The notes beneath the pieces are model-generated. The model was not told the origin of the DNA and ran no database searches. It worked only from the letters and a program-made list of their open reading frames with translations. 64,000 bases of DNA, from the NCBI GenBank assembly GCA_023423405.1, contig JAFAFR010000098.1:124001-188000 (forward strand), read 5' to 3'. Shown here one piece after another: positions 17,824 through 27,132 of this stretch; within the stretch, counting starts at the first letter, position 1, and every line of letters begins with the position of its first letter. The translations under genes and the position numbers were made by a program. The stretch is from Bacteroidota bacterium. Its GTDB lineage: Bacteria > Bacteroidota > Bacteroidia > Chitinophagales > Chitinophagaceae.

Positions 17824-18795
17824 ATGCACTCCACCGCGAAAATCTTCTCCGGCACAGGCTCCCAATACCTCGCCGAAAAAATCGCCAGCAGCTATGGTAT
17901 TCCCCTCGGCCGCATCAATATCCAGAAATTCAGCGATGGAGAGATCCAGACAGTATACCAGGAGAGCATCCGGGGCGATGTTGTTTTCCTGATCCAGGGT
18001 ACTTTTGCCCCCGCCGACAACCTGATGGAACTGCTGCTCATGATCGATGCCGCCCGCCGGGCCTCGGCCTATAAAGTGATTGCGGTAATTCCTTACTACG
18101 GGTATGCCCGGCAGGACCGAAAGGACAAACCCCGGGTTGCAATAGGCAGTAAACTGATAGCCAATATGTTAACTGCCGCTGGTGCCGACCGGGTGATCAC
18201 CATGGACCTCCACGCTCCCCAGATCCAGGGCTATTTCGACATCCCGGTGGACCACCTCGACTCCTCGGTAATTTTTATTCCTTACATAGAACAACTGAAA
18301 CTGGAAAACCTTACCTTTGCGGCCCCTGACGTGGGTTCTGCCAACCGGATCCGGGAAATCGCCAGCTATTTCAACGCTGAAATGGTGATCTGTGACAAAC
18401 ACCGGAAAAGGGCAAACGAGATCGCGAGCATGGTGGTGATCGGTGATGTAACCGACCGCAACGTGATCCTGATCGACGATATCTGCGACACGGGGGGCAC
18501 CCTTGCAAAAAGTGCCGGGTTGCTGCTGGAAAAAGGCGCCACCAGCGTACGGGCCATGTGTACCCATCCCGTACTGAGTGGCAAAGCTTACGAAAACATT
18601 GAAAACAGCGTACTGGAGGAATTGGTGGTTTGTGATACCATCCCACTCCACCAGGAAGTGTCGAAGATCAAAGTGCTTTCCGTAGCCGACCTTTTTGCAA
18701 CTGCTATCCGAAATGCGTTTGAACAGAAAAGTATTACCAGCCTGTTCATCCATGCACAACGTAAGGAACAAATGCGCCAGGAAGGACAGTCATAA
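17824..18795 (+). CDS. prs: Ribose-phosphate pyrophosphokinase (PRPP synthetase)
   Basis: A 323-residue enzyme that makes PRPP from ribose 5-phosphate and ATP for purine, pyrimidine, histidine and NAD synthesis. Signatures: IFSGTGSQYLAEKIA at the start, KFSDGEIQ, the catalytic flexible loop with YYGYARQDRKDKPR (residues ~100-113), DLHAPQIQGYFD, and the PRPP-binding loop VILIDDICDTGGT. Full length. rplY follows 24 bp later and the pair ends at a strong terminator, so prs-rplY form an operon, a pairing also common elsewhere (prs-ctc). Confidence 0.97.
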   Translation: MHSTAKIFSGTGSQYLAEKIASSYGIPLGRINIQKFSDGEIQTVYQESIRGDVVFLIQGTFAPADNLMELLLMIDAARRASAYKVIAVIPYYGYARQDRKDKPRVAIGSKLIANMLTAAGADRVITMDLHAPQIQGYFDIPVDHLDSSVIFIPYIEQLKLENLTFAAPDVGSANRIREIASYFNAEMVICDKHRKRANEIASMVVIGDVTDRNVILIDDICDTGGTLAKSAGLLLEKGATSVRAMCTHPVLSGKAYENIENSVLEELVVCDTIPLHQEVSKIKVLSVADLFATAIRNAFEQKSITSLFIHAQRKEQMRQEGQS

Positions 18796-18819
18796 GTTTT
18801 TTTAAATACAACTATAACA

Positions 18820-19398
18820 ATGAAAACAATTACAATCGAAGGACAACTCAGGACCGAAACCGGGAAAAAAGCCACCCGCCAACTTCGCTCTGAGGAAAAA
18901 GTGCCAGGTGTAATTTACGGAGGCGAGGCTGAAGTGAATTTTACTGCACCCGCCAAGGCTTTTAAAACACTTGTTTACACGCCCGAATTCCAGCTGGCAG
19001 AAGTAAAAGTAGACGGTAAAAGCTACCGCTGCATCCTGAAAGACCTCCAGTTCGACAAAGTAACCGACGAACTGATCCATGTGGATCTGCTGGAACTGGT
19101 GGAAGATAAAAAAGTGATCGCTACACTTCCCCTGCACCTGACAGGCTCACCCGCAGGTGTGAAAGAAGGTGGTAAACTGGTAGTGAAGATCAAATCCCTC
19201 AAGATCAAGACCCTGCCGAAATACCTGAAGTCTGCCCTTGAGCTCGACATCACCAACCTGCAACTGAACGAAAACGTTCGCGTGCAGGACGTAAAAGAAG
19301 AGAACATAGAAATTCTCAACTCTCCCCGGATTCCCATCGCTTCCATTGTTATGACACGCCAGTTGAAACAGGAAGAAGCGGCAGCCGCCAAGAAATAA
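18820..19398 (+). CDS. rplY: 50S ribosomal protein L25/general stress protein Ctc
   Basis: 192 residues, the long TL5/Ctc form. The N-terminal L25 domain (GQLRTETGKKATRQLRSEEKV, VPGVIYGG, FDKVTDELIHVDLLEL; residues 1-90) binds 5S rRNA. The C-terminal beta domain (VKEGGKLVVKIKSLKIKTLP..., ~95-180) is typical of the CTC form, and a short Ala/Lys-rich tail follows. It is co-transcribed with prs and followed by a terminator, then pth, the usual functional neighbour. Confidence 0.96.
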   Translation: MKTITIEGQLRTETGKKATRQLRSEEKVPGVIYGGEAEVNFTAPAKAFKTLVYTPEFQLAEVKVDGKSYRCILKDLQFDKVTDELIHVDLLELVEDKKVIATLPLHLTGSPAGVKEGGKLVVKIKSLKIKTLPKYLKSALELDITNLQLNENVRVQDVKEENIEILNSPRIPIASIVMTRQLKQEEAAAAKK

Positions 19399-19406
19399 AA
19401 CTGAAA

Positions 19407-19428
19407 GGACCGGAACCCGGTCCTTTTT
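19407..19428 (+). terminator. Rho-independent terminator after rplY
   Basis: Seven-bp GC-rich stem GGACCGG / CCGGTCC with an AAC loop, followed by five T. It lies 8 bp after the rplY stop codon and 22 bp before the pth start, so pth probably depends on read-through or its own promoter. Confidence 0.85.
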
Positions 19429-19449
19429 CGTCTTTTCCCTGCAGGTCTT

Positions 19450-20034
19450 ATGGCAACGAATAAATACCTCATCGTCGGATTGGGAAATATCGGGGCGGAA
19501 TACGCCCACACAAGGCACAATATCGGTTTCGATATTGCCGATGCCCTGGTTACCAAACACGGTGGACGTTTTGAAGCCGATCGCCTGGCCGACAAAGCCG
19601 AGATCCGCGTCAAGAACAAATTATTGCTCTGTATTAAACCCGTCACCTATATGAATCTCAGCGGGAAGGCGGTCAGATACTGGATGGATAAGGAAAAAAT
19701 ACCCCTGGAACAGGTGCTGGTGCTGGTAGATGAACTGGCACTGCCACTCGATAGGATGCGCCTGCGGGGTAGTGGGAGCGACGGCGGCCACAATGGATTG
19801 CGCAGCATCCAGGAACAATTGGGCAGTATCGGCTATCCCCGCCTGCGGTTTGGTGTCGGTAACAACTATTCCAAAGGAAGGCAGGTCGATTTTGTCCTGA
19901 GCCGCTGGACAGACGAAGAATGGCCCCTGGTGCAACTGAAAATCGAAAAATCAGTCGAACTCATCGAAACCTTTGCGCTGGCAGGTCTCTCTACCGCTAT
20001 GAATCAGTTCAATAATGTAATATATCAATTATGA
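19450..20034 (+). CDS. pth: Peptidyl-tRNA hydrolase
   Basis: A 194-residue enzyme that recycles peptidyl-tRNA released from stalled ribosomes. Signatures: LIVGLGNIGAEYAHTRHNIGF with the catalytic His at about residue 23, LLCIKPVTYMNLSGKAV with the substrate-binding Asn, and GSGSDGGHNGLRSIQ. Length and motif order are standard. It follows prs-rplY. Confidence 0.96.
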   Translation: MATNKYLIVGLGNIGAEYAHTRHNIGFDIADALVTKHGGRFEADRLADKAEIRVKNKLLLCIKPVTYMNLSGKAVRYWMDKEKIPLEQVLVLVDELALPLDRMRLRGSGSDGGHNGLRSIQEQLGSIGYPRLRFGVGNNYSKGRQVDFVLSRWTDEEWPLVQLKIEKSVELIETFALAGLSTAMNQFNNVIYQL

Positions 20035-20133
20035 ATATTGATCATGAATGGTTATTTTCGCAGACCACATCTTCCTGAGTTTTTATCCAGTAAGCCCTAT
20101 GCAAATTCCGGGACCTTGGTCCAACTAAAATCT

Positions 20134-20149
20134 ATGATTGTTCAATCAT
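20134..20149. promoter_or_regulatory. 16-bp palindrome upstream of the FAH-family gene
   Basis: ATGATTG and CAATCAT are perfect 7-bp arms separated by TT. The site ends 16 bp before the ATG at 20166, a plausible operator position. A smaller dyad, GGACCTTGGTCC, lies at 20111-20122. No regulator gene is adjacent. Confidence 0.4.
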
Positions 20150-20165
20150 TAAACCCTTATTGAAT

Positions 20166-20777
20166 ATGAAAATATTCTGTATAGGCCGTAACTATGTGGC
20201 GCATGCCAAAGAACTGGGGAACGAGGTTCCGGATGAGCCTGTTATATTCATGAAGCCTAAGAGCGCACTGCTCCAATCCCATACTCCCTTTTATTATCCA
20301 GAATTCACCAACGAACTGCACTATGAGTGCGAACTGGTGCTGCGTATCTGCAAAAACGGTAAGTATATCCAGGACCGCTACGCCAGTAAATACTACGATG
20401 CGGTGACAGTAGGCATTGATTTCACGGCGCGCGATATCCAGCAGGAACTCAAGGAAAAAGGCCTCCCCTGGGAAAAAGCCAAGGCCTGGGACAATTCTGC
20501 CGTGATCGGGAAATGGATTCCTCTCGAAGAACTGAAGGGCAAGAAGGACATCGGTTTTTCCCTGCTCAAAAACAAAGAAATAGTGCAGCAGGGGAATTCG
20601 TCTAACATGATCTTCAACTTCGATAAAGTGGTGGCCCATATCTCCAACTATTTTTCTGTGAACATTGGCGACCTGGTATTCACCGGAACGCCCGCAGGCG
20701 TCGGAGAATGCGTGGTGGGCGACGAACTGGAAGGATTGCTGGAAGACAAGTCCATGTTCGTGGTGGAAGTCAAGTAA
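20166..20777 (+). CDS. Fumarylacetoacetate hydrolase family protein
   Basis: 203 residues from the ATG at 20166 (MKIFCIGRNYVAHAKEL). It has the FAH catalytic fold: GRNYVAHAKELGNE, the metal-binding acidic set in YECELVLRI and DFTARDIQ, AWDNSAVIG, and FTGTPAGVGE near the C-terminus. Such enzymes cleave or decarboxylate beta-keto acids (acylpyruvase or oxaloacetate decarboxylase type, as in human FAHD1) with Mg2+. The substrate is not determined here. It stands alone between pth and the E1 gene, with a palindrome upstream. Confidence 0.92.
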   Translation: MKIFCIGRNYVAHAKELGNEVPDEPVIFMKPKSALLQSHTPFYYPEFTNELHYECELVLRICKNGKYIQDRYASKYYDAVTVGIDFTARDIQQELKEKGLPWEKAKAWDNSAVIGKWIPLEELKGKKDIGFSLLKNKEIVQQGNSSNMIFNFDKVVAHISNYFSVNIGDLVFTGTPAGVGECVVGDELEGLLEDKSMFVVEVK

Positions 20778-20854
20778 TCCCGCAACTTCATCCGGCAACC
20801 TGCACGCTTCCTGAAATAGTTGGCGAAAACGCAGAAAACTAACAGGTGTTCGTA

Positions 20855-20862
20855 TATATTTG
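20855..20862 (+). promoter_or_regulatory. -7 box upstream of the first fused E1 gene (TATATTTG)
   Basis: TATATTTG matches TAnnTTTG and ends 16 nt before the ATG at 20879. There is no -33 match at standard spacing. Confidence 0.45.
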
Positions 20863-20878
20863 CGGACCATTGCCTGTT

Positions 20879-22948
20879 ATGATCGAAAAGGATATTCTCC
20901 TCAATGCCTATGCGCAGATGTGCGCGGTTCAGTTCATGTCCGCCATCTATGAAGCCAACCGTGCCACCTGCAAATACGTTCATTCCACTTCCCGGGGGCA
21001 TGAAGCCATCCAACTTGCCCTGGGCTTCCAGCTCGATCCGGCCGACTATGTGAGCCCCTATTACCGCGATGAAAGCCTCCTGCTGGGCCTGGGTTTTACG
21101 CCCTACCAGCTCATGCTGCAACTCCTGGCTAAAGCCGGTGATCCTTTTTCAGCAGGCAGGGCCTACTATTCGCACCCGAATTATAAAGGCGATCTTTTCC
21201 CTACCATCATTCACCAGAGCAGCGCCACGGGCATGCAGGCGATCCCCACCACCGGCATTGCCCAGGGACTTCGCTTCCTGGAGAACAACCGCCCTTCCGA
21301 CCTGCGCAGGACCCGCACGGGTGAAAACCCGGTAGTCGTTTGCTCCCTCGGCGATGCCAGCATAACCGAAGGAGAAGTGGGAGAGGCCCTGCAATTTGCC
21401 GTGCTCAAACAATTGCCCATCCTCTACCTGGTGCAGGACAACCAGTGGGGCATCAGTGTGCGGGCAGCCGAGGCCCGGCGCATGGACGCCTTTGAATATG
21501 CCGCGGGTTTCCCGGGGCTCGAACGGCACCGCGTGGACGGCAGCGATTTCTGCGCTTCCTATGCAATCATCAGGGATATTCTCTCCACCATGCGCCGTGA
21601 ACGCCGCCCTTTCCTGATCCAGGCCGATGTGCCGTTGCTGGGGCATCATACCAGCGGCGTCCGGAAAGAAACTTATCGTTCGGCGGCCGACCTCGAAACC
21701 CATGCCGCCCGCGACCCCTGGCCGCGGCTGCGGCAGGAGCTCCTCCGGCAGGGTGTGGAAGAAAACTGCCTCCAGGACATTGAGCAGGAACAACAGGTGG
21801 CTGTGGCGAAAGCTTTCCGCGATGCCAGCGCAGCGTCCGACCCTGATCCGGCGTCCGTGGCAGACCATGTATTTGTTCCGACGCCCATCCTGGAAGAAAA
21901 AGGCAGGAGGGAAGACCCGGCCAAAAAAGACAAGATCCTCCTGGTGGATGCCGCCCTTTTCGCCATCCGCGAAATCATGCAGGAAGATCCCGCCGCTATT
22001 GTATATGGACAGGATGTGGGCCGCACCCTGGGTGGTGTATTCCGCGAAACCGCGACCCTGGCTTCGCAGTTCGGCGACCAGCGTGTTTTCAATACTGCTA
22101 TCCAGGAAGCCTATATCATCGGTTCCACGGCCGGCCTTGCAGCGGTGGGACTCAAACCCATCGTGGAAGTACAGTTTGGAGATTATATCTACCCGGGCTT
22201 TAACCAACTGGTATCCGAAATCAGCAAAAGCTGTTACCTCACCGCCGGAAAATTTCCTGTGCAAACCCTAATCCGGGTGCCAGTGGGCGCGTATGGTGGT
22301 GGCGGGCCTTTTCACAGCGGCAGCGTGGAAAGCACCCTGCTCAGTATCAAAGGCATCAAAGTGGTGTACCCTTCCAACGCCGCCGATATGAAGGGATTGA
22401 TGAAAGCCGCTTTTCACGATCCCAACCCGGTGCTGATGCTGGAACACAAGGGGCTTTACTGGAGCAAGGTTCCGGGAACGGAAGGCGCCCGCAGCCCCGA
22501 ACCTGCAGCCGACTATATCCTGCCGCTGGGAAAAGCAAACATCACAGTTCCCGCCAACGCCGAAGCCATTGAAAAAGGAGAAAGCTGCCTGGTGGTCACT
22601 TACGGAATGGGGGTGCACTGGGCCATGGCGGTAGCCGCGCAATCCGGCGGCCGGCTCGAAGTGCTGGATCTGCGTACCCTGTTTCCACTCGACGAGGACC
22701 TGGTTTTCGAACGCGTGAAAGCACATGGAAAATGCCTGGTGCTTTCCGAAGAACAACAAACCAACTCCTTTGCAGAAGCGCTGGCAGGACGCATCAGCCG
22801 GCATTGCTTCCAGTGGCTGGATGCGCCAATAGCCGTACTGGGCGCACGCGATCTTCCCGCCGTGCCTATGAACAAAGCGCTGGAGGACGCCATGCTGCCT
22901 AGTCCCGTTAAACTGCGCCAGGCACTGGATAACTTAATGACATTTTGA
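20879..22948 (+). CDS. 2-oxoacid dehydrogenase E1, fused alpha and beta subunits (copy 1)
   Basis: 689 residues. The ATG at 20879 (MIEKDILLNAYAQM) is preferred over a GTG 33 bp upstream. Residues ~1-330 are the thiamine-diphosphate alpha half: STSRGHEAIQLALGF, YYRDESLLLGLG, and the ThDP motif GDASITEGE...DNQWGIS. Residues ~355-689 are the beta half: IVYGQDVGRTLGGVF, AIQEAYIIGSTAGLA, VEVQFGDYIYPGFNQL, RVPVGAYGGGGPFHSGS. Together they catalyse the decarboxylation step of a branched-chain or related 2-oxoacid dehydrogenase complex; E2 and E3 are not in the window. A second, longer fused E1 is encoded at 51.4 kb, and the two clearly belong to different subfamilies. The exact substrate is uncertain. 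Confidence 0.9.
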   Translation: MIEKDILLNAYAQMCAVQFMSAIYEANRATCKYVHSTSRGHEAIQLALGFQLDPADYVSPYYRDESLLLGLGFTPYQLMLQLLAKAGDPFSAGRAYYSHPNYKGDLFPTIIHQSSATGMQAIPTTGIAQGLRFLENNRPSDLRRTRTGENPVVVCSLGDASITEGEVGEALQFAVLKQLPILYLVQDNQWGISVRAAEARRMDAFEYAAGFPGLERHRVDGSDFCASYAIIRDILSTMRRERRPFLIQADVPLLGHHTSGVRKETYRSAADLETHAARDPWPRLRQELLRQGVEENCLQDIEQEQQVAVAKAFRDASAASDPDPASVADHVFVPTPILEEKGRREDPAKKDKILLVDAALFAIREIMQEDPAAIVYGQDVGRTLGGVFRETATLASQFGDQRVFNTAIQEAYIIGSTAGLAAVGLKPIVEVQFGDYIYPGFNQLVSEISKSCYLTAGKFPVQTLIRVPVGAYGGGGPFHSGSVESTLLSIKGIKVVYPSNAADMKGLMKAAFHDPNPVLMLEHKGLYWSKVPGTEGARSPEPAADYILPLGKANITVPANAEAIEKGESCLVVTYGMGVHWAMAVAAQSGGRLEVLDLRTLFPLDEDLVFERVKAHGKCLVLSEEQQTNSFAEALAGRISRHCFQWLDAPIAVLGARDLPAVPMNKALEDAMLPSPVKLRQALDNLMTF

Positions 22949-23047
22949 TTACACTGTCTTCCGGTCAACACGCGCCCGCTCCATCTGCATAGTTCGCCTT
23001 GCCCTGCATCAGACGCTGGTTTAATATTGTTGCACCAACTGATTGCA

Positions 23048-23659
23048 ATGACCAACAGGCTGATGAAAGGTGCTCATTTGTCTGACCGTAAATGCAGGGA
23101 GATCATCCACCTTTTCCGGGAAGACCTCAATGCTACCCAGATAGCCCATGTGACGCACGTGAGCCGTATTACGGTGAACAATTATCTAAAGCGCATTCGC
23201 ATGGCCATTGCTGCGCAGGCCGAAAGCCTGCAGCCAGGCACCAGTAACGGGCAAGAACAAACGATGATCGCGCCTCAACCGGTAACGGCCTACGGTTTTT
23301 ATAAAAGTAGCCGCGGTATTTCCATCCAGGCCGTAAGGGATTTTGATCCGACGGACCTGGAAACGGTTCGTCACAGGTACCCGCATTTACAGGCGGTTGC
23401 CGATTTTTCTTGCTGGCGCCTCTACCGCCTCGATAACCTGCAACAGGTCAACGGCAGCTCTATGATGGACGAGATCAGCGGTTTCTGGGGCTGGATCAAA
23501 GGACGTCTGCAGAAATTCCGTGGCATGCACCGAAATACACTTTACCTGCACATCAGGGAATGCGAGTTCCGTTACAACCACCGCGACAATGGACTGGAAG
23601 AGAGCTTACAGCAATTGCTGTTTCCCCCATCCAACTCACAGCGGCCATTCACAACATGA
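23048..23659 (+). CDS. IS1595-type transposase-derived HTH protein, probably inactive (copy A)
   Basis: 203 residues from the ATG at 23048. Residues 5-55 form a helix-turn-helix (KGAHLSDRKCREIIHLF, ATQIAHVTHVSRITVNNYL) like the N-terminus of IS1595/ISXO2-like transposases. The C-terminus (ISGFWGWIKGRLQKFRGM, NTLYLHIRECEFRYNHR) matches the end of the same transposases. In active relatives the block reads I-E-S/N-F-W with the catalytic Glu; here it is I-S-G-F-W. The strand that would carry the first catalytic Asp appears to be missing, while an Asp in VADFSCWRLYR may be the second. I infer a catalytically dead, DNA-binding protein. A paralogue with the same features lies at 29398, so the pair brackets the SusC/SusD operon. 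No terminal inverted repeats are seen. Confidence 0.75.
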   Translation: MTNRLMKGAHLSDRKCREIIHLFREDLNATQIAHVTHVSRITVNNYLKRIRMAIAAQAESLQPGTSNGQEQTMIAPQPVTAYGFYKSSRGISIQAVRDFDPTDLETVRHRYPHLQAVADFSCWRLYRLDNLQQVNGSSMMDEISGFWGWIKGRLQKFRGMHRNTLYLHIRECEFRYNHRDNGLEESLQQLLFPPSNSQRPFTT

Positions 23660-23756
23660 TCCGTCCACTCGTCACAGGATAATTTTCCAATTCATGATAA
23701 TTTATTGTTGCATCGAACGCTGAAACCTGCTACAGTGCTGCGTTTGATTTGCCTGG

Positions 23757-23764
23757 TAAGTTTG
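23757..23764 (+). promoter_or_regulatory. -7 box in the 288-bp gap upstream of susC (TAAGTTTG)
   Basis: TAAGTTTG matches TAnnTTTG. It would give a leader of about 175-180 nt before the susC ATG at 23948. A TTTG at 23743 is too close to serve as the -33 element. The rest of the gap (23660-23947) contains no gene that I can see. Confidence 0.45.
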
Positions 23765-23947
23765 TGCCCGCTTATCATGGTGTTATATTCTAGCTTCCGC
23801 CACTCATCCCTCTGATGTTTCCTTTGATAATCGTCTTCTGCAGATCCTGTGTAATATTTTCCCTGCAATGGATACCGCCAATTGATCTTGAACGGTTCGA
23901 ATGCAATGTAAATCCGCCATGAGCGCGGGTTTTATCCCGATAATTTT

Positions 23948-26900
23948 ATGCTCTCAAAATTAACCACGCATATGAAGAATCTCATTGGCACATGGGTGCT
24001 GATGTTGCTGACGGCTGTTTACCTGAATGCACAGGAAAGAACCATCAGTGGCAAAGTCACCGATGCAAAAACAGGAAATCCTATTGGAGGCGTCTCCGTC
24101 AGCCTAAAAGGGGGTACCCAGGCCACGCAGACCAATGCGGAAGGAGTGTACAATCTCAGCGGCGTACCGGCAAATGCAACGCTGGTATTCAGTTTTATCA
24201 GTTACCGTTCTTTCGAAGCAAAACATACAGGTGGCGGTAAACTGGACGTGTCGCTGGAGGAAGAAGCCAGCCAGATGAACGAAGTGATCGTTACCGCCAA
24301 CGCCATCAAACGAGAAGCACGCAGCCTGGGCTATGCTACCAGTACCATCAAGAACGAAGAACTCACCCGTGGTAAGGACCGCAGCGTACTCAATTCCCTG
24401 CAGGGCAAAGTGGCTGGCGTACAGATCACAGGGTCCAGCGGCGGCGTTGGAAGCAGCACCCGCATTGTGTTTCGCGGGGGTACTTCGCTCACCGGCAACA
24501 ACCAGGCCCTGATCGTGGTGGATGGCATTCCCATCGACAACTCGCAGATCGACGCAGACGACAACCTCAACAACCAGGTAGATGCAGGCAACCGGGGAAA
24601 CGATATCAACCCCGACGACATTGAAACCGTAACAGTGCTGAAAGGCCCCGCTGCCGCTGCCTTGTATGGCAGCCGTGCTTCTAATGGCGCCCTTATCATT
24701 ACTACCAAAAGCGGGAAGCTGAAAGGCGGAAAGCGTTCAGAGATCACCGTTAGTTCGGCCTACAATGCCGAAACCATTCTACGTCTTCCTGAATTCCAGA
24801 ACGAATACGGGCAGGGTGGAAAAAAAGAACCCGACTCCAGGGAAAACTTCAGTTGGGGCCCCAAATTCGATGGACAAATACGTCCCTGGGGACAGCAGAT
24901 CGGCGACTCCCAACTGGTAAAACCGTACTCACCCCTGCCCAATAATGTGAAGGAGTTTTTCGACATCGGCCATAGCTGGACCAACGGCGTGAGTTGGTCG
25001 CAAAACAATGAGAACGCGGCTTATTTCCTCTCTTTCAACCAGCTCAACCAGGCAGGCGTGATGCCGGGAACCGAATACAAACGCACTTCGGTGCGACTCA
25101 GCGCCAGTTCTGACCTGGGCCATAATTTTTACAGCAGCGCCAGCATCAACTATGTGCGGGCGCTCGGCGATCTGTCCACGCAGGGTCAGGGAAATTCTCC
25201 CTACGACCAGGTGCTGCAAACGCCGCGTGATATTCCCCTGGTGGAGCTGAAAGATTACCACAGCAAATACGCCGACCTCTATGGGTATTACGGCGCCTAC
25301 ACCGTGAACCCTTATTATTACCTGGGTGAAGATTCTTACCGGTCTACCATGGATCGTCTCCTTGCCAATGTGCAGGTGGGATACAAGGCCAGCGACTGGC
25401 TGGATATCAACTACCGCATCGGCACAGATGTGTCTGCCGATAAACGCCGCCAGATCGTGTCCAAACGTGTGATCACCGATGAGCTGGCGCAGAACTATGC
25501 CCGCCGTTTTTCCGGCAAATACGAAGAAACGGCGATCAATATACGCGAGCTTACCAGCGACCTGATGGTTACCGGCAAGCGGAAACTTACAGACGACCTC
25601 AACCTCTCCGTGCTGCTGGGGCACAACGTACGGCAGCGTGATTTCAACAGCCAGATCTCCACCGCGAACGGCCTGGTGGTGGCGGGTGTGTACAATCTCT
25701 CCAATTCATTGAACCGTCCCACCACTACCAACGAAATCCTGAACCGCCGGCTCTGGGGACTCTATACCGACATCAACCTGGCCTATAAGAACTTCCTCTT
25801 CCTGGGCCTTACGGCGCGGAACGACTGGTCGAGCACCCTGCCCAGTGGCAAGAACAGTTTCTTCTATCCCAGCGCCAATGCCTCCTTCGTGTTCTCTGAA
25901 CTGTTGAACAACCCGCAGGTGTTCACCTACGGTAAAGTGAGGGCCAGCGTGGCGCAGGTGGGAAACGATGCGCCACCCTATATTCTTCGTACGGTGTACA
26001 AAAGCGGGGAAGTGGAAGACGGTTATGAAAATTCCAAAGTGGTATTCCCGCTCAATAACGTGGCCGGTTATACGCTGGACGATGTAATCGGTAACCCGAA
26101 TATCAGGCCGGAGATCACTACTTCCGTGGAATTCGGATTGGAACTGGGCTTCTTCCGCGACCGCCTGGCATTGGAAGCGACCTACTACAACAATGAAAGC
26201 CGCGACCAGATACTGACCGTACCTGTTGCCGCCACTTCGGGCTATACCGCCCAAATATTAAATGCCGGCTCCATCACCAATAAAGGAATCGAACTGCTGC
26301 TGCGCGGGCAACCTGTACGCAGCCGCAATTTTACCTGGGATGTAACGGCAACCTTCACCCGAAATCGCAGCCGCGTGAAAGAACTGGTGCCGGGAGTGGA
26401 GCAGGTAGAGCTCGGCGGATTTGTGGGCGCCACGCTGGTGGCCAAAGTGGGTGAGCCTTATGGATCCTTCTTCGGTGCGGGTTTTCTCCGTGATCCCGAA
26501 GGCAGGGTGGTGGTGGATCCCAATACGGGCTACCCCATCACCGATCCCATTGCACGTACCCACGGCAGCGTACAGCCCGATTTCCTCGCCAGCCTCACCA
26601 ACAGCTTCAGCTACAAGGGCATTACCCTCAGCTTCCTGCTCGACGCCCGCAAAGGCGGCGTATTCTATTCCCGTACCAAGGGCCTCCAGGAATTTCTGGG
26701 AACCGATCCGCGTACCCTTTATAACGATCGCGAAGCCTTTGTACTGCCCAATAGTGTGATCCAGACCAGCGATGGAAAGTTTGAACCCAATACGCGCCCC
26801 GTACTCGATGCGCAGGACTACTGGACCAACTACGCATCCGACAATGCCGTGGAATCGCTGCTCGACGCCAGTTTCCTCAAACTCCGCGAAGTAGCCATCA

Positions 26901-27115
26901 GCTACCGCATCCCGAAAGACTGGATCAAAACCTGGCCGGTGAACACCATCCAGGTGGGACTCTCCGGCCGCAACCTGCTGCTCTGGACGCCTTCGGAAAA
27001 CACCTATGTGGATCCCGAGGCCAGTTCCTGGGGTACTTCCAATATCCAGGGATTTGAGTACGGCAGTATTCCGTCCATCCGCAGTTACGGGGCCAACCTG
27101 AAAATCGTATTCTAA
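23948..27115 (+). CDS. SusC/RagA family TonB-linked outer-membrane transporter
   Basis: 1055 residues; a second ATG at 23972 (MKNLIGTWVLMLLTAVYLNAQ) is an equally good start because the signal peptide begins there. Order of parts: signal peptide, carboxypeptidase-regulatory-like domain (ISGKVTDAKTGNPIGGVSVSL, ~35-115), a plug with NEVIVTANAIKREARSLGY, RDRSVLNSLQGKVAGVQIT-like and VLKGPAAAALYGSRASNGA motifs, then a 22-strand-type barrel ending SIRSYGANLKIVF. It forms a TonB-powered pedal-bin transporter with the SusD lipoprotein encoded 17 bp downstream. There is no N-terminal STN signalling domain, so control by an ECF sigma/anti-sigma pair is not expected. The substrate may be a peptide, glycan or other oligomer; sequence does not say. 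Confidence 0.95.
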   Translation: MLSKLTTHMKNLIGTWVLMLLTAVYLNAQERTISGKVTDAKTGNPIGGVSVSLKGGTQATQTNAEGVYNLSGVPANATLVFSFISYRSFEAKHTGGGKLDVSLEEEASQMNEVIVTANAIKREARSLGYATSTIKNEELTRGKDRSVLNSLQGKVAGVQITGSSGGVGSSTRIVFRGGTSLTGNNQALIVVDGIPIDNSQIDADDNLNNQVDAGNRGNDINPDDIETVTVLKGPAAAALYGSRASNGALIITTKSGKLKGGKRSEITVSSAYNAETILRLPEFQNEYGQGGKKEPDSRENFSWGPKFDGQIRPWGQQIGDSQLVKPYSPLPNNVKEFFDIGHSWTNGVSWSQNNENAAYFLSFNQLNQAGVMPGTEYKRTSVRLSASSDLGHNFYSSASINYVRALGDLSTQGQGNSPYDQVLQTPRDIPLVELKDYHSKYADLYGYYGAYTVNPYYYLGEDSYRSTMDRLLANVQVGYKASDWLDINYRIGTDVSADKRRQIVSKRVITDELAQNYARRFSGKYEETAINIRELTSDLMVTGKRKLTDDLNLSVLLGHNVRQRDFNSQISTANGLVVAGVYNLSNSLNRPTTTNEILNRRLWGLYTDINLAYKNFLFLGLTARNDWSSTLPSGKNSFFYPSANASFVFSELLNNPQVFTYGKVRASVAQVGNDAPPYILRTVYKSGEVEDGYENSKVVFPLNNVAGYTLDDVIGNPNIRPEITTSVEFGLELGFFRDRLALEATYYNNESRDQILTVPVAATSGYTAQILNAGSITNKGIELLLRGQPVRSRNFTWDVTATFTRNRSRVKELVPGVEQVELGGFVGATLVAKVGEPYGSFFGAGFLRDPEGRVVVDPNTGYPITDPIARTHGSVQPDFLASLTNSFSYKGITLSFLLDARKGGVFYSRTKGLQEFLGTDPRTLYNDREAFVLPNSVIQTSDGKFEPNTRPVLDAQDYWTNYASDNAVESLLDASFLKLREVAISYRIPKDWIKTWPVNTIQVGLSGRNLLLWTPSENTYVDPEASSWGTSNIQGFEYGSIPSIRSYGANLKIVF

Positions 27116-27132
27116 GTTTTCAACCAGAAACA

